A stretch of DNA of 64,000 nucleotides from Anaerolineae bacterium (GTDB taxonomy: Bacteria; Chloroflexota; Anaerolineae; Promineifilales; Promineifilaceae), in contig JAHDWK010000014.1 in NCBI GenBank assembly GCA_023382655.1, positions 62,001-126,000 of the forward strand, written 5' to 3'. Below the pieces are notes generated by a model. That model searched no databases, was not told the DNA's origin, and saw nothing but the letters and a program-made list of their open reading frames with translations. This document shows, in pieces, positions 33,677-42,681 of this stretch. A program made the position numbers and the translations under genes. Position 1 is the stretch's first letter. The number at the start of each line of letters is the position of its first letter.

Positions 33677-33750
33677 TCTCCGGTAATCGGTAATCGGTGA
33701 ACAGTAATCGGTAAAAACCGATCACCGTTTACTGATTACCGATCACCCCA
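33677..33750. repeat. STRR-like tandem-word hairpin (GGTAATC words) between ybaB and recR
   Basis: Words GGTAATC, GGTAATCGGTGAACAGTAAT and their complements pair across the gap. It overlaps the ybaB stop codon (33743-33745). It interrupts a conserved operon. Confidence 0.85.
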
Positions 33751-34141
33751 ATCCTAATCCACCCAACATATCTTCCAGCCCACCGCCTAATCCGCCGGTG
33801 ATACCTTCCATTCTCTGGGCGGACATGGCCTGCGATTGTTCAATGGCCGAGTTGACGGCGGCCGTGAGCAAATCTTGCAGCATCTCTACTTCGGACGGTT
33901 GCAGCAGGTCGGGGTCAATCTGGATAGACTGCACCCGTTGATGGCCGGAAATAACAATGCTGATGGCGCCGCCGCCGGCCGTGACGGTGATGAATTCATT
34001 TTCCAGGTTGGCTTGTGCGGCGGCCATTTCCGCCTGCATCTGCTGCACCTGAGCCAACATAGCGTTGGGGTTGTTGGTTTTAGGTTTGCCGCCGCCCTTT
34101 TTAGCAGTTGAACTGCGGCGGCTAAATGAACGTTTTGACAT
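33743..34141 (-). CDS. YbaB/EbfC family nucleoid-associated protein
   Basis: 132 residues. The core (about residues 28-115) has the family features: a long first helix NAMLAQVQQMQAEMAAAQAN, the beta segment ITVTAGGGAISIVISGHQRVQSIQID and a second helix with LLTAAVNSAIEQSQAMSAQRM. The N-terminal 20 residues are basic (KRSFSRRSSTAKKGGGK), as if to strengthen DNA contact, and the C terminus is Gly-rich. Family members bind DNA as dimers. The gene is between dnaX and recR as usual. Confidence 0.92.
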   Translation of the reverse strand: MSKRSFSRRSSTAKKGGGKPKTNNPNAMLAQVQQMQAEMAAAQANLENEFITVTAGGGAISIVISGHQRVQSIQIDPDLLQPSEVEMLQDLLTAAVNSAIEQSQAMSAQRMEGITGGLGGGLEDMLGGLGLG

Positions 34142-34145
34142 ATTC

Positions 34146-34240
34146 TCTCCTCTGTTTGTACCCGTAAACCGTCACCCGTAAACCGTAATCCGATGTCGGA
34201 TTAGGGATAACAGTTTACGGATTACCGATTACGGTTTACC
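34146..34240. repeat. STRR-like tandem-word hairpin (CCCGTAAACCGT words) between dnaX and ybaB
   Basis: Tandem CCCGTAAACCGT words are followed, after ATCCGATGTCGGAT, by TTTACGGATTACCGATTACG complements. It lies between two genes of a conserved operon. Confidence 0.85.
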
Positions 34241-34243
34241 AAA

Positions 34244-35842
34244 TCATTCCTCACTCACCACCCCGCCTAACTCATCGGCCAGGGCAGTAAAATCGTTTTT
34301 ATCAATGGTGACGGTGTAATCACCGGTGTTTACCGTGCGGATGTGGCACGGCTGCCCGGTGAGGTCGCTGAGTATCTTACCCAAGAGTTGAGACGCGCCG
34401 CGCGTGTCGTCGAATTTCATTTTGAAGATGGGGTAATCAAAGCCGATCACGGCCGTATTTCCCTCTACAGCCAGCGGTTTACCCATGTTCAGCAAAGCAG
34501 GCATGTTCTTGTTTTCGGCCCCGGCGCGGTTCACCATCTCCCGCCAGTGGGATTGAATGGTGGCTAAGGGGAGGGCGGTCACGGCCGTTGCCGCCCCATC
34601 TACTTTTGTTTTGCTCTCTTGGGGTAGGGGGGCAGTCACCGCTGGTGATGGTGGTGGTGAGACGATGGGTGCAGTTGGGGTGGCGGCTGGTGTGGTTGCT
34701 GGTGACGCCGCTACGGCCGTTGCCGCCGGGGCCACTTGTGGTTGGATGATTGCCGCCGGTTCGCCGGGCAGTAGTTCAATGAAAGCCAGTTCCAACGGCA
34801 ACTGCGGCTGCCAGCTTGAAGCGGGCGTCAGCGCCGCTTCGCTGAACTTTTTCACAGCCTCAATGAGACCCTGGCGTGGGGCGCGCTGCGCCTGGGCCAG
34901 CATGGCCGCTTTCTCCTCCGGTGTGGCTTCCAGCACGATCTCCGCGCCGGCCGCTTGCAAGAGCAAAAGCTGGCGCAAATAGGCGACCATCTGGCGGCAA
35001 AACTGGCGGGCATCCGTGCCCGCCCCAAGCGCCTGGTGAATGAGCGCCAGCCCGGCTGCGCCATCGCGGTTGAGCCAGGCATTGACCAGTTCCATCACGG
35101 CCGTGTCCGAGGCCACCCCCAATACACTTTGGGTACGTTCTGCCGTAATCACATCGCCCGGCGAGACGACCAGTTGATCCAGCAGACTTTCCGCATCCCG
35201 CAAACTGCCCGCGCCCTGCCGGGCGATCATCGTCAGTGCTTCCGGCTCAATGGTGAAATCTTCCTGGACGGCCAACCATTGCAGCCGGGCGGTGATTTCC
35301 GCTTCGGTCAGCAGGCGGAAATTGAACTGCTGGCAGCGGGACTTGATGGTGATGGGTACTTTGTGTTCTTCGGTGGTGGCCAGCACAAATTTGACGTGTG
35401 GCGGCGGCTCTTCCAGCGTTTTGAGCAGGGCGTTGAAGGCGGCGGTGGAGAGCATATGCACTTCGTCAATGATGTAGACCTTGAAACGGCCGTCGCTGGG
35501 AGCGAAGTTAATCCTGTCCCGTAAATCGCGGATGTCGTCCACGCCGGTATTGGAGGCGGCGTCAATTTCGATCAGGTCGAGGAAACGGCCGTCGGCCACC
35601 GATTGGCAGATGCGGCATTGACCACACGGCCGTTGCGCCGGGTCGTCGTGCAGGCAGTTAACGGCTTTCGCCAGCAGCCGCGCTGAGGTCGTCTTGCCGG
35701 TGCCGCGCGGCCCGCACAAGAGGTAGGCATGGCCCACCCGATCCGCTGCCACGCTGTTTTGCAGCGTGCGGGTGATATGTTCCTGGCCGATGACATCGGC
35801 GAAGGTTTGGGGCCGCCACTTGCGGTAAAGTGCCTGGGACAT
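34244..35842 (-). CDS. dnaX: DNA polymerase III subunit gamma/tau
   Basis: 532 residues. It begins MSQALYRKWRPQTFADVIGQ, the hallmark DnaX start, with Walker A GPRGTGKTTSARLLAKA, a four-Cys zinc site (CLHDDPAQRPCGQCRIC), Walker B VYIIDEVHML and the sensor region TTEEHKVPITIKSRCQQF. The C-terminal tau part follows an Ala/Pro/Thr-rich linker (about 365-415). It is the clamp-loader ATPase of the replicase. I see no convincing slippery sequence for making gamma. First gene of the dnaX-ybaB-recR operon. Confidence 0.96.
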   Translation of the reverse strand: MSQALYRKWRPQTFADVIGQEHITRTLQNSVAADRVGHAYLLCGPRGTGKTTSARLLAKAVNCLHDDPAQRPCGQCRICQSVADGRFLDLIEIDAASNTGVDDIRDLRDRINFAPSDGRFKVYIIDEVHMLSTAAFNALLKTLEEPPPHVKFVLATTEEHKVPITIKSRCQQFNFRLLTEAEITARLQWLAVQEDFTIEPEALTMIARQGAGSLRDAESLLDQLVVSPGDVITAERTQSVLGVASDTAVMELVNAWLNRDGAAGLALIHQALGAGTDARQFCRQMVAYLRQLLLLQAAGAEIVLEATPEEKAAMLAQAQRAPRQGLIEAVKKFSEAALTPASSWQPQLPLELAFIELLPGEPAAIIQPQVAPAATAVAASPATTPAATPTAPIVSPPPSPAVTAPLPQESKTKVDGAATAVTALPLATIQSHWREMVNRAGAENKNMPALLNMGKPLAVEGNTAVIGFDYPIFKMKFDDTRGASQLLGKILSDLTGQPCHIRTVNTGDYTVTIDKNDFTALADELGGVVSEE

Positions 35843-35875
35843 GGGGCAAGTTTAGCGTAAGCGTGGGGGGGTGAC

Positions 35876-35910
35876 AAGGTGCGACGCACTTCCGAGGTGC
35901 GTCGCACCTT
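35876..35910. repeat. Perfect inverted repeat (GGTGCGACGCAC)
   Basis: AAGGTGCGACGCAC and its complement flank TTCCGAG. It lies upstream of dnaX and just after the stop of the ABC exporter gene, so it may end the exporter transcript. Confidence 0.85.
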
Positions 35911-35916
35911 ATTGGC

Positions 35917-37713
35917 TTAGGCCACCTCATAATCCGGGCTTTGGTGGCGGAAGTAGGCGTCGTACAGTTCGGCGTAGTGGCCGCGCCGGGCCATCAGGCT
36001 GGCGTGGCTGCCCTCCTCGATGATCTCTCCTTGCTGCAAGACGATGATCCGGTCGGCGTGTTTGATGGTGGACAGGCGGTGGGCGATGATCACGGCCGTG
36101 CGCCCTGTTAACACCGTCTCCAACCCCTCCTGAATCTGCGCCTCCGCCAATGGGTCTACGCTGGCGGTGGCCTCGTCCAATATCAGGATGGCCGGGTCTT
36201 GCAGCAGCACCCGCGCCAACGCGATCAACTGCCGCTGGCCCATGGAGAGACCACGCCCGCCTTCACCAACGGCCGTGTCCAACCCCTGCGGCAGCGTTTC
36301 CAGCCAGTCGCCGTGCCCGATGCTTTCCGCCACCTGGCGCACTTCCGCGTCGGTGGCCTCTGGCCGGGCATAGCGGATGTTGTCCGCCACCGTGCCGGTG
36401 AACAGGAACGGGGATTGGGGCACAATGCCCAACTGTCGCCGGTAACTGTCCAGGTCAAAACAGCGCACGTCACGGCCGTCCACCAACAACTGCCCGCCCT
36501 GAAACTCATAAAAGCGGGCGATCAACCGCCCCAGGCTGGATTTGCCCGCGCCGGTATGCCCCACCAGAGCGATGGTTTCCCCGGCCTCAATGGTCAGGTT
36601 GAAACCGTTGAGCACCTGCTCCTGTTCGGTGTAACGGAAGTGCATGTTGCGGAATTCGATACGGCCGTGCAGCGGTGGCGCGGGCTGGTTGTCAATCTGC
36701 ACCACCCGCGCTTCAGCGTCAATCAGGGCAAAAACGCGCTCGCTGGAAGCCAGCCCCAGTTGGAACTGGCTCCAAAAGGAAGCGATGCCGGTGAGGGGGA
36801 ACCAGAAAAGGCTCATCGCCTGCACAAAAAGGAACCAGTCGCCGGGCGTAATGTCCCCGTTCAGTGCTTCCGTGCCGCCAAAGTAGACGATGACGGCCGT
36901 GCCCAACCCGGCAATAAATACCAGAATGGGAAAGATGGCGCTGAACACAAAGCCCTGCCGCACCTGCACCTGGTACGCCTGCTCGTTCACATCGCTGAAC
37001 TCGTCATACACCGTCTGCTCCTGCCGGAAATTCTTGGCAACGGAGATACCGCTAATCGTCTCTTGCACGTTGGCGTTCACCGTCGCCAGCAGCCGCTGCG
37101 CCTGCTGCGTGGTGCGCCGCGCCACCCGCCGGAAAGCCAGCGCCGCGCCCACAATGAAGGGGGCCATGGCCAGCGCCAGCCAGGTGAGCCGGGCGTTGAT
37201 GGAAAAGAGGTAGCCGACAATCAAGATCACCAGCAACACCTGGCTAATCAGGTTCAGCGTCAGCGTGATCACATTGGAGAAGTCCTGCGTATCCGACGTG
37301 ACGCGACTGACGATCTTGCCGGAGGGGAATTCGTCGTAGAAAGACATATCGCGGGACATCACGGCCGTGAACGCATCCGACCGCAATTGCAGCACCACAT
37401 CCCCCACCGACCGCGCCGTATACCACTGGCGCACAAAATTAAAACACCACGACAACACCGTTGCCGCCAGAATCAGAAAAACAAGCGTATTGATGGCGGT
37501 TGTGGCCTGATTGCCCGTTATCTCATCAATCCCCTGGGAAATGAGAACCGGCAGCACCATATCCATCAGCGCGTTCAATACAATCATGCCGGTGATCAGC
37601 GTCACCCGCCCCACCTGTGGCCGAAAATAACTGCCAATCCGCCGCATCAACTGCCGGTCGCTATACTGCCGGTCATAAGCCTCGGCGTCAATGCCATCCA
37701 TGATGAAGCCCAT
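35917..37713 (-). CDS. ABC exporter half-transporter, catalytically complete partner
   Basis: 598 residues: six-helix exporter domain (about 30-330) and nucleotide-binding domain (about 355-590). Walker A GHTGAGKSSLGRL, signature LSMGQRQLIALARVL (unusual Met for Gly in SGGQ), Walker B AILILDEATASVDP with the catalytic Glu, and H-loop IIAHRLST. It follows directly after the gene at 37807-39621 on the same strand. That partner has Asp in place of the catalytic Glu, which suggests an asymmetric heterodimer like TM287/288 or BmrCD. GGAGG precedes the ATG at 37713. Substrate unknown: drug or lipid. Confidence 0.9.
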   Translation of the reverse strand: MGFIMDGIDAEAYDRQYSDRQLMRRIGSYFRPQVGRVTLITGMIVLNALMDMVLPVLISQGIDEITGNQATTAINTLVFLILAATVLSWCFNFVRQWYTARSVGDVVLQLRSDAFTAVMSRDMSFYDEFPSGKIVSRVTSDTQDFSNVITLTLNLISQVLLVILIVGYLFSINARLTWLALAMAPFIVGAALAFRRVARRTTQQAQRLLATVNANVQETISGISVAKNFRQEQTVYDEFSDVNEQAYQVQVRQGFVFSAIFPILVFIAGLGTAVIVYFGGTEALNGDITPGDWFLFVQAMSLFWFPLTGIASFWSQFQLGLASSERVFALIDAEARVVQIDNQPAPPLHGRIEFRNMHFRYTEQEQVLNGFNLTIEAGETIALVGHTGAGKSSLGRLIARFYEFQGGQLLVDGRDVRCFDLDSYRRQLGIVPQSPFLFTGTVADNIRYARPEATDAEVRQVAESIGHGDWLETLPQGLDTAVGEGGRGLSMGQRQLIALARVLLQDPAILILDEATASVDPLAEAQIQEGLETVLTGRTAVIIAHRLSTIKHADRIIVLQQGEIIEEGSHASLMARRGHYAELYDAYFRHQSPDYEVA

Positions 37714-37727
37714 AATTCCTCCAGAGA

Positions 37728-37802
37728 AGAAGAATTATGAATTAGGAAGGATGAATTATGAAAGTTGCTGCCCATTCATAATTCCTAATTCCTAATTCAT
37801 AC
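37728..37802. repeat. STRR-like tandem-word hairpin (GAATTATGAATTAGGAA words)
   Basis: GAATTATGAATTAGGAAGG and similar words are matched by TTCATAATTCCTAATTCC complements. It lies between the two exporter genes. Confidence 0.85.
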
Positions 37803-37806
37803 TTTC

Positions 37807-39621
37807 TCATATGTCGTATCGCGCAAAAATCCGTTGATAAAGCTCTGAGGACGCCATCAATTCATGATGCGTACCCTGGGCCACAATCTCGCCCTGGCGG
37901 ATGAGCAGCACCCGGTCGGCGCGGCGAATCTGCGACAGGCGGTGGGTGATGAGCAGGGTAGTGCGCCCTTCCAAAATGCGCTTGATCGCTTTCTGGATTT
38001 CGTCCTCGGTGGCGCTGTCTACGGCGCTGGTGGCATCATCCAGGATGAGGATGCGCGGGTCGGTGAGCAGGGCGCGGGCGATGGCAATGCGCTGCCGCTG
38101 CCCGCCGGAAAGGGTGACGCCCCGTTCACCAACGATGGTGTCGTAGCCATCTTTGAAGTTCATAATGAACTGGTGCGCCTGCGCTTCTTTGGCGGCGCGG
38201 ATGATGTCCTCACGGCTCACCTGCTGCCCCAGACCAAAGGCGATGTTCTCGGCCACGCTGCGCGAAAAGAGGAAGATGTCTTGCTCGATGATGGAGATTT
38301 GCGAACGTAGACTGTGCATGTTCCAATCGCGTATGTCACGGCCGTCTATGGTGATACGGCCCGAAGCGGCTTCGGGTCCGCCGTCATTCACATCATACGT
38401 CCGGTTGACCAGCTTCGTCAGCGTGGTTTTGCCCGACCCCGTCTGCCCCACAATGGCGATGGTTTCGCCGGGCCGGGCGATGAAGGAGATGCGATGCAGC
38501 AAGTCACGGCCGCTGTCAAAATGGCGAAAGCTGACGTTCTCAAGAACCAGTTCGCCGCGCATGGGGGCCACGTGCCCGGTCGCGTTTTCGTCCAGTTCCG
38601 TCTCCGTTTGCAGCAGTTCCAGGATGCGCCCTGCCCCCGCCAGCCCCATTTGCACCAGGTAGAAGGTGAAGAAAGAGCTAAAGGCCGGCCAGCGCAGCAC
38701 CCACATCAAACCCATAAAGGCAATCAGATCACCAATGCTGATCTCGCCCAGGTTGTACAAATAAACAGCCTGCAAAAAGCCCCCGGCAATGGCAATGCCG
38801 ATGAGCAGGGTGGGCAGGTAACGCGCCTGCACTTCGCCTTCTTTAACAAAGGCGTCCCGGTAGCGGCGGGCGTCGCGCAGGAATTTGCCCAACTCTTGTT
38901 TGTCTTGCGAAGTGGCCTTGACCACTTCGATGCCAGATACAGCTTCGTTGAGGGTGGCGTTCATGTCGCCAAAGCGGGCGCGCACCTGCTCCGAAACGGG
39001 TTCGAGCTGGCGCATGTACAGACGCACGGCGAAATAATAGAAGAAACAAAAGGTAAGCGGGGCCAGCAGCAGGCGGGGGTCAATGAAGGCGATGAAGAGG
39101 ATGGGGATAAAGATGGCCATCATGGAGTCATAGAGCAGGCTGAAGCCGGGCATCATCATCTCGTTGACGAAGCGGACGTCGTTGGCGGCGCGGGCCATGA
39201 TGTCGCCCACACGCTGCTGGTTGTGGAACGTCTGGCTTTTGCCCAGCAGGTTCAGGTAGAGTTCGTCACGGCCGTCGCGCTCCAACCGTTTGGCCACCAT
39301 CTCCATACTAAACGAGGCCAGCGCATCGCAGAAAAAGCGCCCCACCGCCAGCCCCACCAGTGTCAGGGCAATAATGGCAATGGCATAGTAGGGATCGGGT
39401 ATGGTCGTTTCGCCCGTCACCACCCCAAACGCCGCCCCAATCTGGCGGGGGATGGTGGCGTTGAAAATATTGGTCACGGTCATACCCACAAAAAATGCCG
39501 CCAGCAATAACTTGTACCGTGCCAGATGAGACAGCACCCAACGCACCGGGTCAGCCTGGTTGTAGGTGGGTGCGCTTTCCACGCGAAACTCAGTTTTGGG
39601 TAAAGTAATTTGAGCCGCCAT
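37807..39621 (-). CDS. ABC exporter half-transporter with degenerate ATPase site
   Basis: 604 residues. The membrane domain occupies about 40-330 and the nucleotide-binding domain about 360-604: Walker A GQTGSGKTTLTKLVN, signature LSGGQRQRIAIARAL, and LILDDATSAVDS, where the catalytic Glu after Walker B is Asp529. H-loop LITHRLSQ is intact. This is the pattern of the weak-site subunit of heterodimeric exporters. It is a close relative of the protein at 48269. Relative to that protein it carries about seven extra residues (DGGPEAASG) encoded by a palindromic element. AAGGAGG precedes the ATG at 39621; the longer in-frame start at 39681 is not supported. Confidence 0.9.
   Translation of the reverse strand: MAAQITLPKTEFRVESAPTYNQADPVRWVLSHLARYKLLLAAFFVGMTVTNIFNATIPRQIGAAFGVVTGETTIPDPYYAIAIIALTLVGLAVGRFFCDALASFSMEMVAKRLERDGRDELYLNLLGKSQTFHNQQRVGDIMARAANDVRFVNEMMMPGFSLLYDSMMAIFIPILFIAFIDPRLLLAPLTFCFFYYFAVRLYMRQLEPVSEQVRARFGDMNATLNEAVSGIEVVKATSQDKQELGKFLRDARRYRDAFVKEGEVQARYLPTLLIGIAIAGGFLQAVYLYNLGEISIGDLIAFMGLMWVLRWPAFSSFFTFYLVQMGLAGAGRILELLQTETELDENATGHVAPMRGELVLENVSFRHFDSGRDLLHRISFIARPGETIAIVGQTGSGKTTLTKLVNRTYDVNDGGPEAASGRITIDGRDIRDWNMHSLRSQISIIEQDIFLFSRSVAENIAFGLGQQVSREDIIRAAKEAQAHQFIMNFKDGYDTIVGERGVTLSGGQRQRIAIARALLTDPRILILDDATSAVDSATEDEIQKAIKRILEGRTTLLITHRLSQIRRADRVLLIRQGEIVAQGTHHELMASSELYQRIFARYDI
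38355..38385 (+). repeat. In-gene palindromic element (copy 2), within the ABC ATPase domain
   Basis: ACGGCCCGAAGCGGCTTCGG followed by GTCCGCCGTC. The exporter homologue at 48269 reads NRTYDAGHGRVLIDG where this protein reads NRTYDVN, then the element-coded DGGPEAASG, then RITIDG. The difference is seven residues (21 bases), which is direct evidence of insertion. Confidence 0.8.
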
Positions 39622-39799
39622 AAACCTCCTTATATTTCTGTAAAACGATTTGTCAACTCGTTCTACAATTAAACAGAACATCTATTCTACTTTATCACCC
39701 GATTCCTGACACCCTTTGTCCTGTTTTTCAATGATTCCCAAATATGAATAGGCATTGTTATTTTTTTACGGTGTGGGCAAACTGGTTATAATCCGGCGC

Positions 39800-40633
39800 A
39801 TGGGTTTTCCAACGTGGACATTGATTGGCATGGGCGCCACCTTTGGTGGTGCGTTTATCATGGTCATTCTGGCTTACATTGCCCAGTCGCCCGGTTTTGC
39901 GGCGCGCATTGGTTTAGCCGGTACCCGTATTGCCTTTCAGGTGAAGACCTTCACCGGGTATGCACTGGCGTTGATGCTATTATTTCTGGGCTTTTTCCTG
40001 GCGGGAGTGCCATTGGATCCGGCATTGGTAGCGACGGCCGTGCCCACCGAAACACCATCCGCCCTGGCCGATTTTTCCTTTGTGCCCACAACAGCCGGTA
40101 CCGATGATGTTCTCACGCCCGCTGACGGTACGGTGCAACCATCCACCACACCTGATCCCGCCGCCCTGACACCTGTCAGTGGCGCGTTTGGCGGCCCACC
40201 GCCGGGCCTGGTGGATGATGTAGAAGAGATAGAAACGGCCGTGACCAGCGGCGGGGCGACATCTGCCGGCCCGGAAACGACGCCGACAGCCACGCCCACA
40301 TCTGTGTTCACCCCCACACCGGTCACGTTTACGCCCACACCCACCAGTTCACCCACTGCTACTGCTACGCCCACGCCGACACTCACCCCTACACCCACTG
40401 TCACGCCGACGCCAATTGTGGGGGAGACGGCCGTGCTGAATCTGACGGGTGGTGTGATATGGCTGCAACGCTCGCCGGGTGGTCAAAATCTGCTTGTCTT
40501 GCAAGATCAAGAAGTCGTCATCTTGCACGCAGGCCGCGCCAACCGGGCCGGCGTCATCTGGCGGGAAGTGGCGGCGGGGAATGGGACAATTGGCTGGGTG
40601 GAAGAGCGGTTTTTGCAGATTAATGAAAATTGA
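39800..40633 (+). CDS. Membrane protein with Thr/Pro linker and SH3-like C-terminal domain
   Basis: 277 residues. Two N-terminal membrane helices (about 8-28 and 50-70), a long Pro/Thr/Val-rich linker (about 80-205) and a C-terminal SH3-like domain (about 210-277: TAVLNLTGGVIWLQRSP...GTIGWVEERFLQI). The helix-linker-SH3 order is like the tail of the kinase at 4904, without a kinase. Function is unknown; a role at the cell wall is inferred from SH3 domains elsewhere. The start at 39800 is the more likely of two Met starts. It may be divergent from the exporter operon. Confidence 0.6.
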   Translation: MGFPTWTLIGMGATFGGAFIMVILAYIAQSPGFAARIGLAGTRIAFQVKTFTGYALALMLLFLGFFLAGVPLDPALVATAVPTETPSALADFSFVPTTAGTDDVLTPADGTVQPSTTPDPAALTPVSGAFGGPPPGLVDDVEEIETAVTSGGATSAGPETTPTATPTSVFTPTPVTFTPTPTSSPTATATPTPTLTPTPTVTPTPIVGETAVLNLTGGVIWLQRSPGGQNLLVLQDQEVVILHAGRANRAGVIWREVAAGNGTIGWVEERFLQINEN

Positions 40634-40713
40634 CACGAGTCCGCTTCGTTGTTAGAATCTGGCTACATATTAGAAACTATCCAGGTCATATGGCCTGAAA
40701 TGAGGGAAATCAC

Positions 40714-41118
40714 ATGGAACTGATGGAACAAACAATGATGGAAACGGTCTATCTCACCGATGCAGCGGCGGATATGGTGAAGACGCTGTTGGTGCAGAAG
40801 AATGTGCCGGATCATGGGCTGCGTGTCTTTGTGGCCGGTGGTGGCTGTTCCGGGATGCAATATGGCATGGCGCTGGAAGCTGAGCCACGGCCGTATGACC
40901 ATATGATTGAGTACAATGGCGTCAAGGTGTTCGTTGATCCCACGAGCATGATGTATCTCGGCAACGCCACCATTGACTATGAAGACAGCATCATGGGTGG
41001 CGGCTTTAAGATTGAGAATCCCAACGCGGTTTCAGCCTGTGGTTGCGGTTCGTCATTCAAAACAAAAGAAAGTGCCGGCGCCGCTCATGACAGTGGCGGC
41101 GGCTGTGGCTGCGGCTAG
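40714..41118 (+). CDS. HesB/IscA/ErpA family iron-sulfur cluster carrier
   Basis: 134 residues of the A-type carrier family. The three cysteines that bind the cluster are in GGGCSGMQYGM and ACGCGSSF (C-x-C), with the C-terminal tail ending in GGGCGCG, a Gly/Cys tail that is unusually long and cysteine-rich. Function: delivery of Fe-S clusters to target proteins, by family. GAGGGAAAT is upstream of the ATG. A terminator follows. Confidence 0.92.
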   Translation: MELMEQTMMETVYLTDAAADMVKTLLVQKNVPDHGLRVFVAGGGCSGMQYGMALEAEPRPYDHMIEYNGVKVFVDPTSMMYLGNATIDYEDSIMGGGFKIENPNAVSACGCGSSFKTKESAGAAHDSGGGCGCG

Positions 41119-41153
41119 AGTCGGTAAACAGTTATCGGTAATCGGTGAACAGT
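41119..41153. repeat. STRR-like half-array (GGTAAACAGTTATC words)
   Basis: Tandem TCGGTAAACAGT / TATCGGTAATCGGTGAACAG words with no complement arm, just before a terminator hairpin. The words match those at 33677. Confidence 0.7.
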
Positions 41154-41155
41154 AG

Positions 41156-41183
41156 AAGCGGGGCAAATTGCCCCGCTTTTTTT
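41156..41183 (+). terminator. Rho-independent terminator after the Fe-S carrier gene
   Basis: An eleven-base perfect stem AAGCGGGGCAA with a one-base centre, followed by a T run. Confidence 0.9.
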
Positions 41184-41319
41184 ATGCCTGGGGGAGGATG
41201 TTGGCGTATAATCACGGCCGTGTCCTCCTGGCGCATCAGGGCGTAACTTTCAGGGGGGCATCTCCATAACCAGAAAAGATAGTCGAAAACAGAGACATCG
41301 CAAAGGAGAGTTTACCTTG

Positions 41320-42678
41320 ATGGAACCAACCACGCCTGTGCCCGAACTGGAAACAATTGAACACCTTATTGAGACTAACCAACTGGCGGCATTACGAAAG
41401 CAGTTAGCCCATATTCACCCTTCTGATATTGCCGTACTCATGGATGAGTTAGATACGGCCGATGCTCTTATGCTCTTTGACCTGCTGTCGGTCGAAGTCG
41501 CCAGCGAAGTGTTGGATGAAACCGGCAGCCCGGTCCGCCAGGAACTGGTGGAAAAAGTGGCTGATGAACGGCTGGCCGACTTGCTCGAAGAGATGCCGGT
41601 AGACGACGCCGTTGAATTTCTGGAAGATTTACCCGAAGATGTATCGGATCGTCTGATTGGTTTGATGGAGCCAGAAGAGGCGGCCGAGGTCCAGAAATTA
41701 CTGGGTTACGAAGAAGAGACCGCCGGGCGTTTGATGGCGCGTGATGTAGCCGCTCTCCGCCGCCAATGGACAGTGGGTGAAACGTTCGATTATTTGCGCT
41801 CACTGGAAGATGCGGAAACATTGCATTACTTGTATGTAGTAGACAGAGGCAACCGGCTGATTGGCCTGGTGCCCTTGCGCAAACTGATTATGGCCCAGCC
41901 AGAGGCGACGATAGAATCAATTATGACCACCAATGTTGTCTCCGCGTCGGTAACGGCCGATCAGGAAGAATTGGCGGAACTGGTCTCGCGCTACGATTTT
42001 TTTGTTATTCCGGTGGTGGATGAGGAAAACCGTTTGTTGGGTGTGGTAACGGCCGATGATGTGCTAGATGTTTTGGAAGAGGAAGCGACCGAGGACATTC
42101 AGCGATTGGGTGGTTCTGAACCACTAGAACAGCCCTATTTTGCCGTTTCGATTTTTCAGGTTTTTCGGAAGCGAGTCGGTTGGCTGTTGGTTTTATTCCT
42201 GGCGGCTACCCTGACGGGCATTGTCACCAGCCTATTTCAAGATTTGCTAGATGTGGCGGTTATTCTCACCGTCTTTATTCCGCTCATCATCGGCACGGGG
42301 GGCAATGCTGGTTCGCAAACAGTAGCCACCATTATCCGCGCTATTACTTTGGACGAAGTGAGATTGGGCAATGTAGTCACCGCCTGGCGGCGCGAAGTAT
42401 CCGTTGGCTTGTTGTTAGGTCTGGTGATGAGCCTGGCGGGCATCGGGTATGTCCTGGTGTTTTTCTCTCAGGTTGGTTATGAAATTGCCCTGGTGGTGGG
42501 GTTTACATTGCCCGCCGTTGTTGTCTGGTCAACCAGCGTCGCTACCCTGGTGCCTACCCTGGCCGACCGGTTTCACATTGATCCGGCGGTTATTAGCGGC
42601 CCCATGATTGCCACGATTGTAGACGCGACCGGTTTACTGATTTACTTTTCGTTGGCGCAACAGTTGTTGGGTTTATAG
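41320..42678 (+). CDS. mgtE: Magnesium transporter MgtE
   Basis: 452 residues. The N-terminal alpha-helical domain (about 5-130, with the HPSDIAVLMDELDTAD and LPEDVSDRLIGLMEPEEAAEV repeats) is followed by two CBS domains (about 135-255) and five membrane helices (about 285-452, with GTGGNAGSQTVATIIRA near 330). This matches the full MgtE layout. It imports Mg2+ and closes at high cytoplasmic Mg2+ through the N and CBS domains. AAAGGAGAG precedes the ATG at 41320. I see no M-box riboswitch in the leader. ACGGCCGT is absent from the gene, although three ACGGCCGA variants occur. The sirtuin gene follows with three bases between. Confidence 0.95.
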   Translation: MEPTTPVPELETIEHLIETNQLAALRKQLAHIHPSDIAVLMDELDTADALMLFDLLSVEVASEVLDETGSPVRQELVEKVADERLADLLEEMPVDDAVEFLEDLPEDVSDRLIGLMEPEEAAEVQKLLGYEEETAGRLMARDVAALRRQWTVGETFDYLRSLEDAETLHYLYVVDRGNRLIGLVPLRKLIMAQPEATIESIMTTNVVSASVTADQEELAELVSRYDFFVIPVVDEENRLLGVVTADDVLDVLEEEATEDIQRLGGSEPLEQPYFAVSIFQVFRKRVGWLLVLFLAATLTGIVTSLFQDLLDVAVILTVFIPLIIGTGGNAGSQTVATIIRAITLDEVRLGNVVTAWRREVSVGLLLGLVMSLAGIGYVLVFFSQVGYEIALVVGFTLPAVVVWSTSVATLVPTLADRFHIDPAVISGPMIATIVDATGLLIYFSLAQQLLGL

Positions 42679-42681
42679 CGA

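Noticed and set aside
34244..35842. Programmed frameshift in dnaX for making gamma
   Set aside because: No run of A bases with a suitable hairpin was found in the linker region, so no claim is made.
36199..37740. A 513-codon open frame on the plus strand
   Set aside because: It lies antisense to a clearly conserved ABC exporter gene; its composition is that of a reverse-strand shadow and it has no recognisable motif.
38314..39510. A 398-codon open frame on the plus strand
   Set aside because: Antisense to the second ABC exporter gene, with no motifs; rich in His and Gln as expected from the complement of a GC-rich gene.
41185..41319. Possible M-box magnesium riboswitch before mgtE
   Set aside because: The leader is only about 135 bases after the previous terminator and I cannot find the conserved M-box stems; only a normal ribosome-binding site is visible.
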